From: Mycogone perniciosa
Taxonomy: Eukaryota; Ascomycota; Sordariomycetes; Hypocreales; Hypocreaceae
Direction: 5' to 3'
Assembly (NCBI GenBank): GCA_025331125.1
Contig: JAOALB010000046.1
Coordinates: 62,001 to 126,000, forward strand
Length of the DNA stretch: 64,000 nucleotides
This document shows positions 45,401 through 56,561 of this stretch, piece after piece (position 1 is the first letter of the stretch; the number at the start of each line of letters is the position of its first letter). The notes under the pieces were generated by a model. It was not told where the DNA came from. It saw nothing but the letters and a program-made list of their open reading frames with translations, and made no database searches. A program made the translations under genes and the position numbers.

Positions 45401-48005
45401 CTCACGATAAATGTGTCTCTCCTGTTAGAAGCGACTGGGAAGACGTCTTGGACTTCGCCAAACCTGCTCATCATCCCGAATTTGAGACGTGCTTGTATGT
45501 CCATACGCGCCGTCGGTGGAGAATCGTCATTAACTCTTACCCAGATGCTCCTGTTGCGCTCATTGCATTGTATGCAGTTGCAGGGTGCATACTCGAATGG
45601 ACCAGGGCCAACGGGATTACGGCACACAATCCCATCGCGAGGCACATCTCGCTGAGAAACAGAGTTCTGGCGACGCCAAGATCTCCAAGAAGTAGGATCG
45701 CCTTGACCAAATTGCGAGTCTGTTTGCTGGGATGGGAAATGACTACCACTTTTCTGTCCGCGACGGTGTCCAGATTTGTTAGAATTTCGGCCACCGTTAC
45801 GATGTCCACCGCGTGATGGCGTCAGTGGAAGAGTGTTAAAGGGCTCGGGACGAGGCTGGTCAGCACCTTGCCACTTTCCATCCATACTATGGATTCGATT
45901 TCCATACGCTGTGTTTGAACCCGTATGGGAGTGAGTGCCGACTGGGAAAGAGGGCGGCGGTACCATCTGAGTACCTTCGGGATAATTTCGAGGCGGACAA
46001 TGAGAATGCGAAGTCTGATTAGGGCCATGATAGAAACCATCGTTCTGATGTGGGAGCGCCCCAGTCTTAACACAGGTCTGCAGTGTTCCTTCATCAGGTT
46101 TCATATAGTAAGGCAAGGGCTCAACTGAAGGATTAATAGCACTTGCGAGGTCATGCTTTGCAGATATGTTGTGTTGGATGTGTGGAGGCCTGTCGTTTTG
46201 TGGAAGAGGTTCCCATGCCATTGGATGCTGGTTTCCTGGCTGGTGGTATCCCGGAGCCGAAGCATTGTTGATTGACTGGACTTCATCCCGGACCGCAGTC
46301 GGATTCCTCTGCATGGGATGGTTCATTGAGAACTCTCCTGCTTGGTCTGCCATCTTAGCTTTGCCCTTGGGTGATTGAGCTGTTCCTGAGTCCTAAGCAG
46401 GTTGCTCATTAACCAGGGGTGGTCGGGGAGGAAGGCTCGGGTGATGGGGAAGGCAATTTCCGCTAATCGAGTTAACAGGATCGATATCAAGGCCTGTCCG
46501 CATTTTTTCGGCTGTCTGGTGTACAGGCTGGTTGAGCAGAATTCCAGCAGCTTGGTCGTTTGGTGGCGAATTTACCAGGGAGGCTCGACTGCTTCCTAAC
46601 AGCGTTGCTGAGTCGGAACTGCGACGCGATGACCCCATATTAACGAAATGTCCTGCGTTAGCTTCCATGTAATCATGAACCGCATTTTCTCCATTTCCTC
46701 CGGCTTCTTTGTTTTCCGGATCCATAGGCATGCCTTGGGATGGCTGTCTTTGCGTTGCGTTCAGAGGCTGAGATTCCTGAATTTTCTTCTCCATCGGAGA
46801 GTTGCCAGATACCACCGAGGGTGGTGCCACTCTGCTCCCATTTGCAATAACAACTCCATTCTTCCGGGGTTCAGTCTGCCGCTTTGTTGTTGTCGTTGCT
46901 GCCGCTACTGACTTCTGCAAGTCCTGGAGCGCCTGACTCGGCACACGCGGACGCTGAGGTGGTGGGGCAGCGTTCTGCGGTAGATAGTAATGGTTTCCAT
47001 TGTGTACAAAGCAAGGGGTTGGTGCGTTCATCATCATAGGCGAACCTTGATGAGGCACAGACGAAGGGGGGGATGGGAGGCCACTCTTGGCGAAAGCCGA
47101 TTGTCCCACTGAGGAAAGGTCAGTATTGGAACAAACGAAGTTCTAGTGTAGATAATCTTACCGAGCCAGTTTTCGACATTGTTGGTTTGACATGCCGTCG
47201 TCAAGTCGTTGGGTGGCTGAGGTTGAGGTTGAGGTTGCTCTTGGTTCGGTTGATCCTGGTTGGAGAGAAGCCAAGTCCGACGAGCTTTCAAAGCATTCGC
47301 TATGAGAGGAATCACGTCGTCCTGGATCTGTCCCAGTGACTCGTGGTCCTTGTCACTGAGGATACGGAAAATAGCTCCTTGGGAGTCATCCCATTGTGTC
47401 AGCTTCTTCCGGTTGTCCTCTTGGTTCAGCCACTCATCCGCCCAATGGCCAATATGGGTAGCGACCTCCCTCGACGCATCTGCGGCAATTATTTTATTCT
47501 CATCAAACAGCGTGTTGATGACATTCCAGAGATTGATGGAGCCGTTGTGGTAGAGATCATGGGCATCAAAGTAGGTCCACAAATCGTCCCAGCAATAGGG
47601 CTGCTGCATCCGTTTCATATCCTTCCAGAAGACCTTTCGGATAGAGTTGCAGACAGCTTGGACCTCATCCTTGGACCAAAGGTGAACCCGGCGTTTGGGC
47701 AAGATGTGCACCATCTTGCGGAACGGTCGCTCGCCATGGATTGTCGAGAATATCGCCTTGGCAGTTGGTGGTGGGTTGGTATAAAATCCAACAGGAAGAT
47801 TGTCTTCCAAGTAGTTTTGTGCAACTCCCTGAGAGTCTGGTCCATGAATCATCCTGTAGACAACAGGCAGGCCGTTTGGGTAGTATTTAGCGAATGTGGC
47901 TCGATCTCCCAGGGGCTGGTTATCAGCATGAACTCGAGGGAATTTCGCTGCATCCAGCACGGGATGCGGAGCAGGCTGTAGGTTCATCTTTGCGGTTTCA
48001 TTCAT
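42460..48005 (-). CDS. Large RRM-containing protein of unknown function
   Basis: The proposed coding exons are 47162-48005, 46477-47108, 45401-46392 and 42460-45343, with introns at 47109-47161, 46393-46476 and 45344-45400; about 1783 residues. A probable 5' UTR intron (48014-48210) makes the ATG at 48005 the better start; an ATG at 48036-48038 lies inside that intron. The N-terminal ~270 residues are a compact, Trp-rich folded region I do not recognise (YCWDDLWTYFDAHDLYHNGS). Gln/Pro- and Ser-rich linkers follow. One RRM-like fold spans the third intron: RSIWVRV, a helix DIQARLKFGMMSRFG, VQDVFPV, DTFIVRFM, then KRITIQISPV. The Lys/Ser/Pro-rich C-terminal 900 residues look disordered. RNA binding is inferred from the RRM alone. 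The 46393-46476 intron is doubtful: without it an in-frame TAG ends the protein. Confidence 0.7.
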
Positions 48006-48013
48006 GATCCAAT

Positions 48014-48210
48014 CTGTGAGGATATTAGGGGTTTGCATCAAAAATGTATGGATTCAGAAACGATGGCAGAAATCAATCCAAGGCCAAGAAACGACGGTAT
48101 AGGAAACCAAGGGAGAACGATTCCATGCAGGAAAAACACCAAAAAGTCACTCAGACTGAATGCATTATGATGGAACATAGTGAGATGCAAAGATGAGATA
48201 GGAATCGTAC
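48014..48210 (-). other. Probable 5' UTR intron of the RRM gene
   Basis: GTACGA donor after CAG, CTAAT branch and CTCACAG acceptor eight bases before the proposed start codon. It is 197 nt, longer than the coding introns, as is common for leader introns. Confidence 0.5.
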
Positions 48211-49233
48211 CTGAATCTTTGCCTCGGTCTTCCGAAGCCAGTCGACGGAAGGAGCTTGTAGGGCGAGGGTGCTTCCCGCCTAGTTTCGCGACCTTGGAGG
48301 TCTACCAAAGGTGGACGTATCAAAAAGAGACTCTTGTTTCGTTAACGAAAAAACAGTAACCCTTCAATATAGTCAAGAGAGGAGAGGAGATGGGGCACGA
48401 GTGTATCCAGTGAGGTTTCTGATGAGCAACAAGAAAAGCTGTCTCTGAGTGGATGTTGCGTGCTTCCAAGAGGAAAGGAAAGGTGAGAAGGAAGAAGTTC
48501 AGAAAACACGATAAATGGGGACGATGTTTTTTTTCGTCTGGTGCATGTAGACTAATGAAAAAAAAAGTGAGAAGAAAGTGAATGGATGAATGGCTCGGCT
48601 GTCCTGTGCGTGGGTTGACAACAGACGACAGCTGGCTGCAAACAGACCCTTCGGATTTTTGCAAAACAAAGCCTCGTAACAGCAGCAACGGCAGCCTTGT
48701 CCTTTTCGATGCCTGGGATTGGAGGGGGGCTAAAGAGAATTGTTCGAGGACGAAGATCAAGTTAGGGACGTCCATCATATTCACTTCAACATGCATCTCA
48801 AATACTTTGTGTCGGCTGTGTGCATTGAGGTGGAGATCAAAACCCGTCTTCTTGCTAACCAGGGTGATTTCCGCACATAAAATTCTCAATCCCATCATAT
48901 CGAAAGCTATTGGGACAGCAAGAGAAGGGAATTTGCAATAATGTCTTATCACGGGACGGGAGAAGGATAACTCGAACTGAATCATAGTTGAACCAACAGA
49001 AGAGGCGGCACGTAGTTGAAGTAGTGGTATCATGTTGCATTGCAGATCATAAAAAGGATTTGTACACACGGTTAGCCTGCTCGCACCGAGAAACAGGGGG
49101 GTCGTTCAGGATTATCGTGTGAAGTCAAAAGGCACTTCAGCCGTCTATAGTTTCAACTTTTATGGGGAGAGGGGTATATATGAAGATACAAAGCCAGGTA
49201 TTTTGATGAATAATCGAATACGCCATATAGAGC
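48211..49233. other. Promoter/leader region of the RRM gene and 3' flank of the Fmp46-like gene
   Basis: No gene is supported. A 249-codon minus-strand frame (48320-49069) exists, but its composition and lack of conserved segments argue against it. Confidence 0.5.
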
Positions 49234-49746
49234 TTATTTCTGTGCATTCAGGAGTTTCAAGATCTCGGACTCGTTGTCCCCTGCGATGGCTTTGCCGCTG
49301 CTCCAGTCCACGGTCTAGAAGCCATTGTTAGCTGAGGGCATCAAGGACCTGGAGTTTTCTTTCACTTACAACTGGCCTCAGCAGGCTCTCTTTGCTCTCT
49401 TTGTACCTCCTCAGCGCATCCTTCTCGTCCCTAGCACCCTTGATGATCGAGGAGACACCAGTCTTGCCAACGTATTCCAGGATAGTCTGCACCTGCTCGG
49501 GAGTTGGGGGCTCCTCAGTGATGTTGAGTTCGAATGGTTCTTGGCGAAGGTTTGTCTGGTCAGCTGCGGCGCCAGCTTGTGCACTTGTGGAGGCTTGCTT
49601 GAGCAGATTGGCGACTCGCACAGAGCCCGGGGAACTGGCCTTGTGGAAGAGGGTGACAATGTCGAGGGTTTTGTGCTTTCCTTGAGCGTCAGTATATCTA
49701 CCCGAGAATAATCGATTGCATGGACTACACTCACAAAGCGGAACAT
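49234..49746 (-). CDS. Fmp46-like (DUF1687) mitochondrial thioredoxin-fold protein
   Basis: There are three exons: 49735-49746 (12 nt, MFRF), 49370-49675 and 49234-49314, with introns at 49676-49734 and 49315-49369 (GTAAGT donor, CTAAC branch, TAG acceptor). They encode 132 residues. The protein starts MFRFHKTLDIVTLFHKASSP and ends with TVDWSSGKAIAGDNESEILK, the pattern I know from the fungal DUF1687/Fmp46 family of putative redox proteins found in mitochondria. There is no cysteine at all: the place where thioredoxins carry CxxC reads SSPGS, so a thiol-disulfide role is unlikely for this copy. The identification rests on remembered family patterns and could be wrong. Confidence 0.75.
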
Positions 49747-50297
49747 TTTGAACAAGAGGCGTTGTCGCAAATATCGAGCTTAAATTCTGTGATTGTTGTT
49801 CGAGGAGTTATGTCAATGAGTGCTTGTCGTGAATGACGTTATTTTCGGTATGGACGCTTATCAAGCTCGCATCTAAGGACTCCAATATGGCCCGTGCGTT
49901 TTCTAATCCACAAACAGGTACTCCGTACTCTGAACGGAGTACAACCTTTCAAGTCTCAATGTCGATCTCAAGAGTCTTGCAATAAAATCGATGCTTTGAT
50001 TAATAGCTATATTATGATAGATCTCTCTCTGTATGATGCCATTCCTCCCCTCTATAGGGGATTCTCCCCGAAACGCCGTCACACATAAAAGAGCCCTCCA
50101 TCGTTCGTACAGCGACCAGACCAATTCTAATAAACGGAAGCATTAAACGCCAACTCTTGCAAAATCCGCCAACTAACCTGTGTGTTTTTTTTCTTGTATC
50201 CTGCTCATGGTTCCCGCCGTGAGCAGCAAACGGGTGTCCTCAAGGTGCATGAGATGCATGGATCCTCACTGCAGTCTCAAGGATGGCTTGCAATGTC
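49747..50297. other. Intergenic with inverted repeat
   Basis: It contains the inverted repeat at 49918-49942: GTACTCCGT, seven bases, then ACGGAGTAC. Otherwise it is the promoter of the Fmp46-like gene and 3' flank of the desaturase gene. No gene is seen. Confidence 0.55.
49918..49942. repeat. Inverted repeat of the TACTCCGTA-type motif
   Basis: Nine-base arms (GTACTCCGT / ACGGAGTAC) with a 7-base spacer, about 170 bp upstream of the Fmp46-like start. Confidence 0.85.
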
Positions 50298-51633
50298 CTA
50301 AACACTCTTCTTGAACCTCTTTTGTATCTCCTCTTCAGAGAACTTGCGTGTCAAGCGCTTCAACAGCTCGACGCGCCCCTCCATAGTGAGGTCAATCTGA
50401 GGCCCCAGGGGAACCAAACACTTGGCAAGGTGATCATAATCCTTGCACAATAGCTTGAAGGTGATCATTAGAAAGTCAATGTTGTGGAACACAAGGGCGC
50501 CTTCTTTAGCATAAGTCTTCCTTTGCTCAAGGAACGAAATCGGATGATCGCGCCAGTGTCTGAGTGGGTTCAGATGGTGAGATGTGTGATAACCATCATT
50601 GAAGCAGAACCGATTGCTCTAGAAGGATTATTAGCCACAACTTTCTCGTTTGGAGTCTCCAAGTCCGACTTACCGCCACATCTATCAGTGTTATACTCGA
50701 CCGATAGTCAGAGTCCGGCTCATCGGGGTCAACAAATGCATGCTGGCCCCAATTACCTGCCATCAATCCCAACCGAAGCAGCAGAAATGGGATGATGTAA
50801 ACGAAGATAGTCGCATTTCGGTTCACAGCTGTGGCCATGGCGTAATAGAACAGGTACGTCCCAAATTCCCAGCCTGTCGCTCTGGCAGCCAGGCCTGGAC
50901 GGTTCTTTCGAAGGAAATACGATGGAAGATCCAGCCAGACGAGACAGAAGAAACGCCCGACGTAATGAAGGAAGTCGATAGGGCTGTCTCGCTGATACCG
51001 AATAGTCGAGGATAAGTCATCCGGTCCGTTGCCCTCAATATGGTGATGCTTGACGTGATGGTAATAGTATGAGTTCCATGTATGACCCAGCAAAGGGTCT
51101 GTGATGTACGGAAACAGCTTGTCGAAGAAGGCGAGCTTCTTGGTCAAGATTCCCCGTTGATGAATGTGCTGATGCATCATTAGAGTGTAAGTACCGACAT
51201 AGTAGGCTTGCATAAGGGCGTGGAGGCAGCCATGAGCTAGGTTGAAGTTCCGAAACAAGAGTATAGCACTCGGCACTGAGGTCGTAAAGTACAAGATCAG
51301 GTGGGTAATCATTGCAACATCAGTCTCATGTCGGGCAGTTTTCCGGGCCAAGCGGATATATGGCTGAAGTATGAGCTTGTTGACCAGTTTTGGAACATGG
51401 TTGGAGATGTCATCAGTGGACACGAGAACTGTTGGTTCAAAGTGAGCATCATGAGGGTCTCTCATAGCCTTGAGTAAGGCAACATCTTGGGCTGCCTTGT
51501 CGGTCTGTGTAGCATCATCCAAGGCTTGACTCGATCGAGCACCGTCGCGGCTCTTGATCTCACTGGCCAAGCTCTTCAAGACGATGTAATCGGGGCGGGT
51601 AAGACCGCTGTCGAAGACTATGTGATTCTCCAT
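50298..51633 (-). CDS. Fatty-acid-desaturase-like membrane di-iron enzyme
   Basis: There are two exons: 50674-51633 and 50298-50618, with an intron at 50619-50673 (GTAAGT donor, CTAAT branch, CTAG acceptor), phase 0, encoding 426 residues. The start MENHIVFDSGL is the first ATG of the frame. Three His clusters typical of the membrane desaturase/hydroxylase superfamily are present: MMHQHIHQRG, YYYHHVKHHHIEGNG, and HTSHHLNP at the start of exon 2. Hydrophobic segments surround them (ITHLILYFTTSVPSAILLF; FVYIIPFLLLRLGLMAGN). It should use O2 and an electron donor at the ER to desaturate or hydroxylate a lipid-like substrate. The first box differs from the usual HxxxH form. No fused cytochrome b5 domain is seen. 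Its substrate is unknown; neighbours give no hint. Confidence 0.85.
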
Positions 51634-54153
51634 TGCAGAGATCTGGCACCAACTTTGACGGAAGATTCGGGAACTTTCAACAACCAACTGGCCATCGGCA
51701 CTGTCATTATTATAAAAGATGACTAAACTCTCTCTATCTCCTACACCCAATTGACGGGCGTAGCAGAAGCCCCCTACTCTAAGCATCCCAACGTCTCCGC
51801 ACGCGAGATTACGCGACAGGACGGGATTAAGCAGTTTGCGTTCCCCAACTCACACGGTTCACCGTCCACTAAACATTGCCTCCTGACTTGGGATAAGGCG
51901 GTAATATCAAGATTACCTGTTCTATATTTGTGGTTCTGGTCATTATAAATGTGAGCCCTTCACCGTTATCGTGACCGCCAACTGGGATTCAGCCCCTAAC
52001 TAACCTGTATCCCCCACTGATTCTAGGGTCCTCTTTGCACGGCATGTACGAAGCAGTACTCCGTAGTGCTAGTACTAGTGCTCCGTGCTCATGCACAAAA
52101 AGTAGGTTGGACGTCCTGACTGACAGGCTGTACAATTTGTGCTATGTATTTAATTTGATCGTACGGAGTACGGAGTAAGTGTTGTGGATATTAAAGAAAT
52201 TGGGAGTCAATAGCTGAGATCAATTGGGATTGGTGAGACATTAGAAGCTTATAGTAGAACGAAAAAAAACAAGGTTGCTTGCTACCTTTATATGATGGCT
52301 TTTATTCACCGTTAATAACCTCATTCTTGAACAAGTCAGACGAAACTTGCTCATTCAAGTTCTCATGTACGGAGTACTGCTTGAATGTTTTGGTTGTGCA
52401 TATCATATCTCATCTTTGGCAGAACGGACAAAGACGCATGATAAGCACTAAGGTTCGTTCCAACCAAATTGCATGAACACGAAAGCGTGAGAGTTATATT
52501 CCGTCAACAAAACAACATTTCAGAAACTAGAGAATCATTATTAAGATAAATACTAGTACTACTGCAATTCAGCGGGAGGGTCATTCATTGAGTGCTGTAC
52601 GCAAAAAATTCGATTCAAGTTCTGTTTGCTGCTTCAGGGTAACTGGAACACTGCTATCATCTGCTATCATAACTCAACTCATTCTTAACCTCCCGTTTTG
52701 GCACATTTAGAGGTCTAGAAACAAGCGAAACGGTCAACATAGATTGTTCAGGCTTCTACAATGTCGATGAAATACCAACTTGCTACATATTCCGCTCGTC
52801 ATTGGGGTATAATGATAATGGATACGAGGCAGATTTAGAGTCTTTCATAGGACAACTCTAATAATTGACTCAATCATAGCATTGAGGAAGTCGATTCATG
52901 ACGACTAAACATACTAGTACTACTACTCGTACAATCACTACGCCTGGACATTTCAATGTCGGTGCTTCAAAATTTTACGAGGATAACCGGGGATATGTTA
53001 AAAAAAAACGAGATCTTGCTGCTCGAGGTCTAATGCATCGGTTGACTATTATTTAGCGAAGAGAAGAGCTAAGTACTACTGACAACAAGACTGCTATGCC
53101 GAAGAAAGACCCAGCATTGACCACAAGCATCAGAGACTAAGCGCGTCCGGGCCAATCACTCGAAGACGAGGATGTATGATAGGGTGTTATCGAGAGAAAG
53201 GCCGATACTGAGCTGGCAAACACCATGCAGTAAGCCAAGGCCGAATGCTGAACAGAACAAATGGATAGATAGGGACCGATGGAAACATGGCACAGCGAAT
53301 GCTCAGAGACGCGTTGACACGAGTTGCCTGGGACATGTCCTTTACGGTTGCTAAGCGCATTGGTACGCCAAGAGGGAGACACGGGAATCGAAACACAACT
53401 GTTTGTAGCAGGCAGGCGCGTCAGAGCATTATCACTTCACGATAGTAGGGAGGCCAAGCTGGGTATAATAAATCGAAGTATATTTAGTACTAATATCTAA
53501 TATCTGTTGTGACTCGAGTTAGTCAGCTGTTCAAGCGAAACGAAGATCGATGAATTATCAAGAACATAAGGAAGTCGATGTGTCAGAATATGTAAGAAAT
53601 AGATATCATATATCCAATTGGTATAACATCTCCGGCGAGAGAGTCACCGCATAGAATCAAACGCAAATTACCTCATCATAGTATCGACGCTGAAGAAAGA
53701 GAGAAAGAAAGAAAAAAGACTGCTTACCTTGCCAATTAGAACCATACTTTGCCAGTGATGGCAGATATTCGTTGCTCCATGAGAACTGCAAGATTGTTAT
53801 TCTAAGAGCTCAAAATTTCAGTTTGGAGCTTTTTAAAGGAAAAGAAGTGAGAAGTGGTCTGTGCACGAAGTGTGGGGTGCAGGTGCTTGGCATGGCAAAA
53901 CAGAAAATCCGAAATTTTCAATTAGGGCACAGGGGAATTTTCTGCCCGCACACGTATGATAGCCGAGCCATCAAAAAGTCATTGGAGCCTCCACGGTGAA
54001 CGAAGCTCCAGATAACATCCACCCGAACGGCAGACCATCGTCGACATCTGGTATGGAAATTACGCATCCCTTGGCCGCAGTCTTCGTCGAAATGGACTGC
54101 GCGCCTATAACATGAATTACGACTGACCAGCGGCCGCAACAGATACCGTCACA
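51634..54153. other. 2.5-kb AT-rich intergenic gap
   Basis: No supported gene. TACTCCGTA motifs occur at 52057, a tandem pair at 52162-52177 and one at 52368. ACTAGTACTACT-like runs (52550, 52915) and poly-A tracts resemble the noncoding DNA at 1.7-2.1 kb. The right end must hold the eL14 promoter. Confidence 0.55.
52162..52177. repeat. Tandem TACGGAG units
   Basis: TACGGAGTACGGAGTA: two overlapping copies of the dispersed motif. Confidence 0.85.
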
Positions 54154-54654
54154 ATGGGCGAAGCACTGATTGAGGGTTCCAGCTGGCGCCTCGTTGAGGT
54201 TGGCCGTGTGGTGCTGATCAACGGCGACCACCCCTACGCCGGCAGACTCGCTGCCATTGTCGAGATCATTGACCACAAGCGAGTATGTTGATTGTTTCGA
54301 ACGGGAGCGTTATCTTCGGGGAGGCTAATTGTGCCACAGGTTCTCGTCGAAGGCCCTTCTTCAGACCCCAAGCTTAAGGTTCCCCGACAAGCCCTCCACC
54401 TCAGCAAGGCTCTCCTTTCCCACATGGTCATCGAGACCCTGAACCGGGGCGCCCGACACGCTTCCCTCACCAAGGAGTGGGAGAAGGCCGAGATCGACGC
54501 CAAGTGGAAGGCCAGCAACTGGGCCAAGAAGCGCGATCAGATCCAGAGGAGGAAGGCCCTGACCGACTTCGACCGCTACAAGGTTCTGCGACTCAAGAAG
54601 CAGCGACGATTCGAGGAGCGCAAGGAGCTGGCCAAGATCAAGGCCTCGGCATAA
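54154..54654 (+). CDS. 60S ribosomal protein eL14
   Basis: Two exons, 54154-54282 and 54340-54654, are joined across a 57-nt intron (GTATGT donor, CTAAT branch, CAG acceptor) in phase 0, encoding 147 residues. It begins [20 protein letters not shown], continues [14 protein letters not shown] then [20 protein letters not shown], and ends in a basic helix ([20 protein letters not shown]) typical of eL14. The protein has an SH3-like KOW fold and sits on the large subunit in the cytoplasm. Codon use in exon 2 is strongly C-ending, as expected for a highly expressed gene. Confidence 0.97.
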
Positions 54655-55332
54655 TTGGATGTTCGCTCAGGAGTCAAGGGGGGGCTGGAAGGATGGCATT
54701 AGATCGAGGGACATGGGGCCCGGGAAGGAAACGCATTACGGCAGCAAAAGTTCTGCTGGGTTCATTTTTGCTCCCGTTCTGGAAGGGCTGTATGTCACAT
54801 TTCATCGTTTATGATGAACGGCGTCAATACGGAAATTCAGACAAAATGAATTCAAAGCATAGGGAGGATTCTCATTTCGGATCGCTGTGTGATTTTGTGT
54901 AGCAAAAATACCTCTAACAACAAACACATGTAAACTGTATTTTGAAGCTGCGCTTTCGCCGTTCATCGCGCGATGTTGGCATCACTCTTTGAGTCTCCGG
55001 ACTTTGTGATCCCACCTTCTTGATCGCACGTCCAAAAGTGCTGATTACCTAATGTAGCTTAGCCGGTAGGTGCCATCCACCAAACCCTAGAATTCCGCAT
55101 TGCGAAGTTACAACACAAAACGGCATCAAGCTTCATCACGTCGTTGGTCCAGAAAGAAAATACCCGGGCTTTACACATAAAAGTGAGTGTTTATTTCAAT
55201 CGAAATTCCGTGCCAATTAGGCACCATCTGGCGGCAGGGAAGACTTCCTGGGTCTTTTTCTCGGGAGAATATTTTCGTGCGAAACAGTGAGGGGACACAA
55301 GCTAACAGCAACATCCCCCACCAGTCATCAAA
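54655..55332. other. Intergenic, eL14 3' flank and NAC alpha promoter
   Basis: 678 bp; no gene or recognised site. The two flanking genes are both translation-related and head the same way. Confidence 0.5.
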
Positions 55333-56072
55333 ATGGCGAACCCACGAGTTGAAGAGCTCCCCGACGACGACCACAAGAAGCCCACTGTTGAGGAACAGGA
55401 GGACAGCAGCGATGAGTCTGAGGCTGAGGAGGTCGCCGAGGGTAACCTTCCCTCTGGCTCTACTGCCGTAGTCCACTCCCGCAACGAGAAGAAGGCCCGC
55501 AAGGCTCTCGAGAAGTTGCACCTCGTCCGAGTCCCTGGCATCACCCGTGTCACTCTTCGACGACCCAAGAACGTAGGTTCTCCTGTGGCCAGGAGACGGG
55601 TATGAAGATGGGGGGAGAGCTGGGTGCTGATTATGTGTGGACAGATCCTCTTCGTCATCAACAACCCCGAGGTCTACAAGTCCCCCAACAGCAACACCTA
55701 CATGTAAGTGGCATTATCTTCGACACACAAAGTATCTCAATCTCACATGTTTTTAGTGTGTTCGGTGAGGCTAAGATCGAGGACATCAACGCCACCGCCC
55801 AACAGGCTGCTGCTGCTCAGCTTGCTCAAGCTGAGGCTGATCACGCCGGCCACAACCACGGCGAGTCTAGCAAGGAGGGCGAGGCCGACGAGGCCAAGAA
55901 GGAGGAGGAAGAGGAAGAGGATGACGGCGAGGAGGTTGATGCCGAGGGTCTAGAGGACAAGGACATTGAGTTGGTCATGACCCAGGCCAACGTCAGCCGC
56001 AAAAAGGCCATAAAGGCTTTGAAGGAGAACGACAATGATATTGTCAACTCCATCATGGCATTGAGTATCTGA
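55333..56072 (+). CDS. EGD2: Nascent polypeptide-associated complex subunit alpha
   Basis: There are three exons: 55333-55572, 55645-55703 and 55757-56072, with introns of 72 and 53 nt, encoding 204 residues. An acidic N-terminus precedes the NAC domain ([60 protein letters not shown]). A His/Glu-rich acidic linker follows, then a C-terminal UBA domain ([20 protein letters not shown]). NAC alpha pairs with NAC beta at the ribosomal exit tunnel to shield nascent chains and steer targeting. The 59-nt middle exon splits the NAC domain, so no single frame covers it. It lies next to eL14. Confidence 0.96.
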
Positions 56073-56561
56073 TGATGACGAGGCAGCTGGATGACTGAAA
56101 ATGTTCGTTTGGTCTGCGCAAGGAATGCGCAGAGAGCTTTGTACTAGTTCCAAAAGCTTTACCTGACCCTTCAGTAAAAAAGATCTCATACAGATAATTG
56201 GTTCTCAACCAGCTCTCATGTACTCCGTACTTGCTGAGGCATGGATGTTGCTGTTCTGCCATGTGATTTGACCCGCGTGAAGACGATGCTGCCATTCACC
56301 CCCAAAAGGTAATCAATAATATGCCTTCTAGTATTCAGGTATTTCTTTTTAATACGGAACAGTACTTCAAAGCAACCAGGCTGCTAGAGATGCGATGCCA
56401 TACCATCTAGTCGAGGAGTTCTGTGCGACTGAGGGGGGTCACGAATCCCATCACGTGATTTTCATCGTGCTGGTGTTCCTGACCGGGCAAGTTCGGCAAA
56501 GTCAATCAACCTCATCAAAGATCTCGCTCTCCGCTCCCAGAGACCTCATATCACAATAAAA
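56073..56561. other. Intergenic, NAC alpha 3' flank and ATP synthase d promoter
   Basis: TACTCCGTA occurs at 56221. No gene is seen. Confidence 0.5.

Noticed and set aside
45397..46353. MADQAG frame as a separate gene
   Set aside because: Its 3' end splits an RRM that is completed in the next exon, and it directly follows an exon of matching style. Kept as part of the large gene, with the alternative recorded as a finding.
48320..49069. 249-codon minus-strand frame upstream of the RRM gene
   Set aside because: No conserved segment, odd composition (rich in Phe, Leu, Ser, His), and it lies where the RRM gene's promoter and leader are expected.
53772..53999. Small plus-strand frame before eL14
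   Set aside because: Lies in AT-rich promoter DNA; no similarity or codon bias like the neighbouring eL14.
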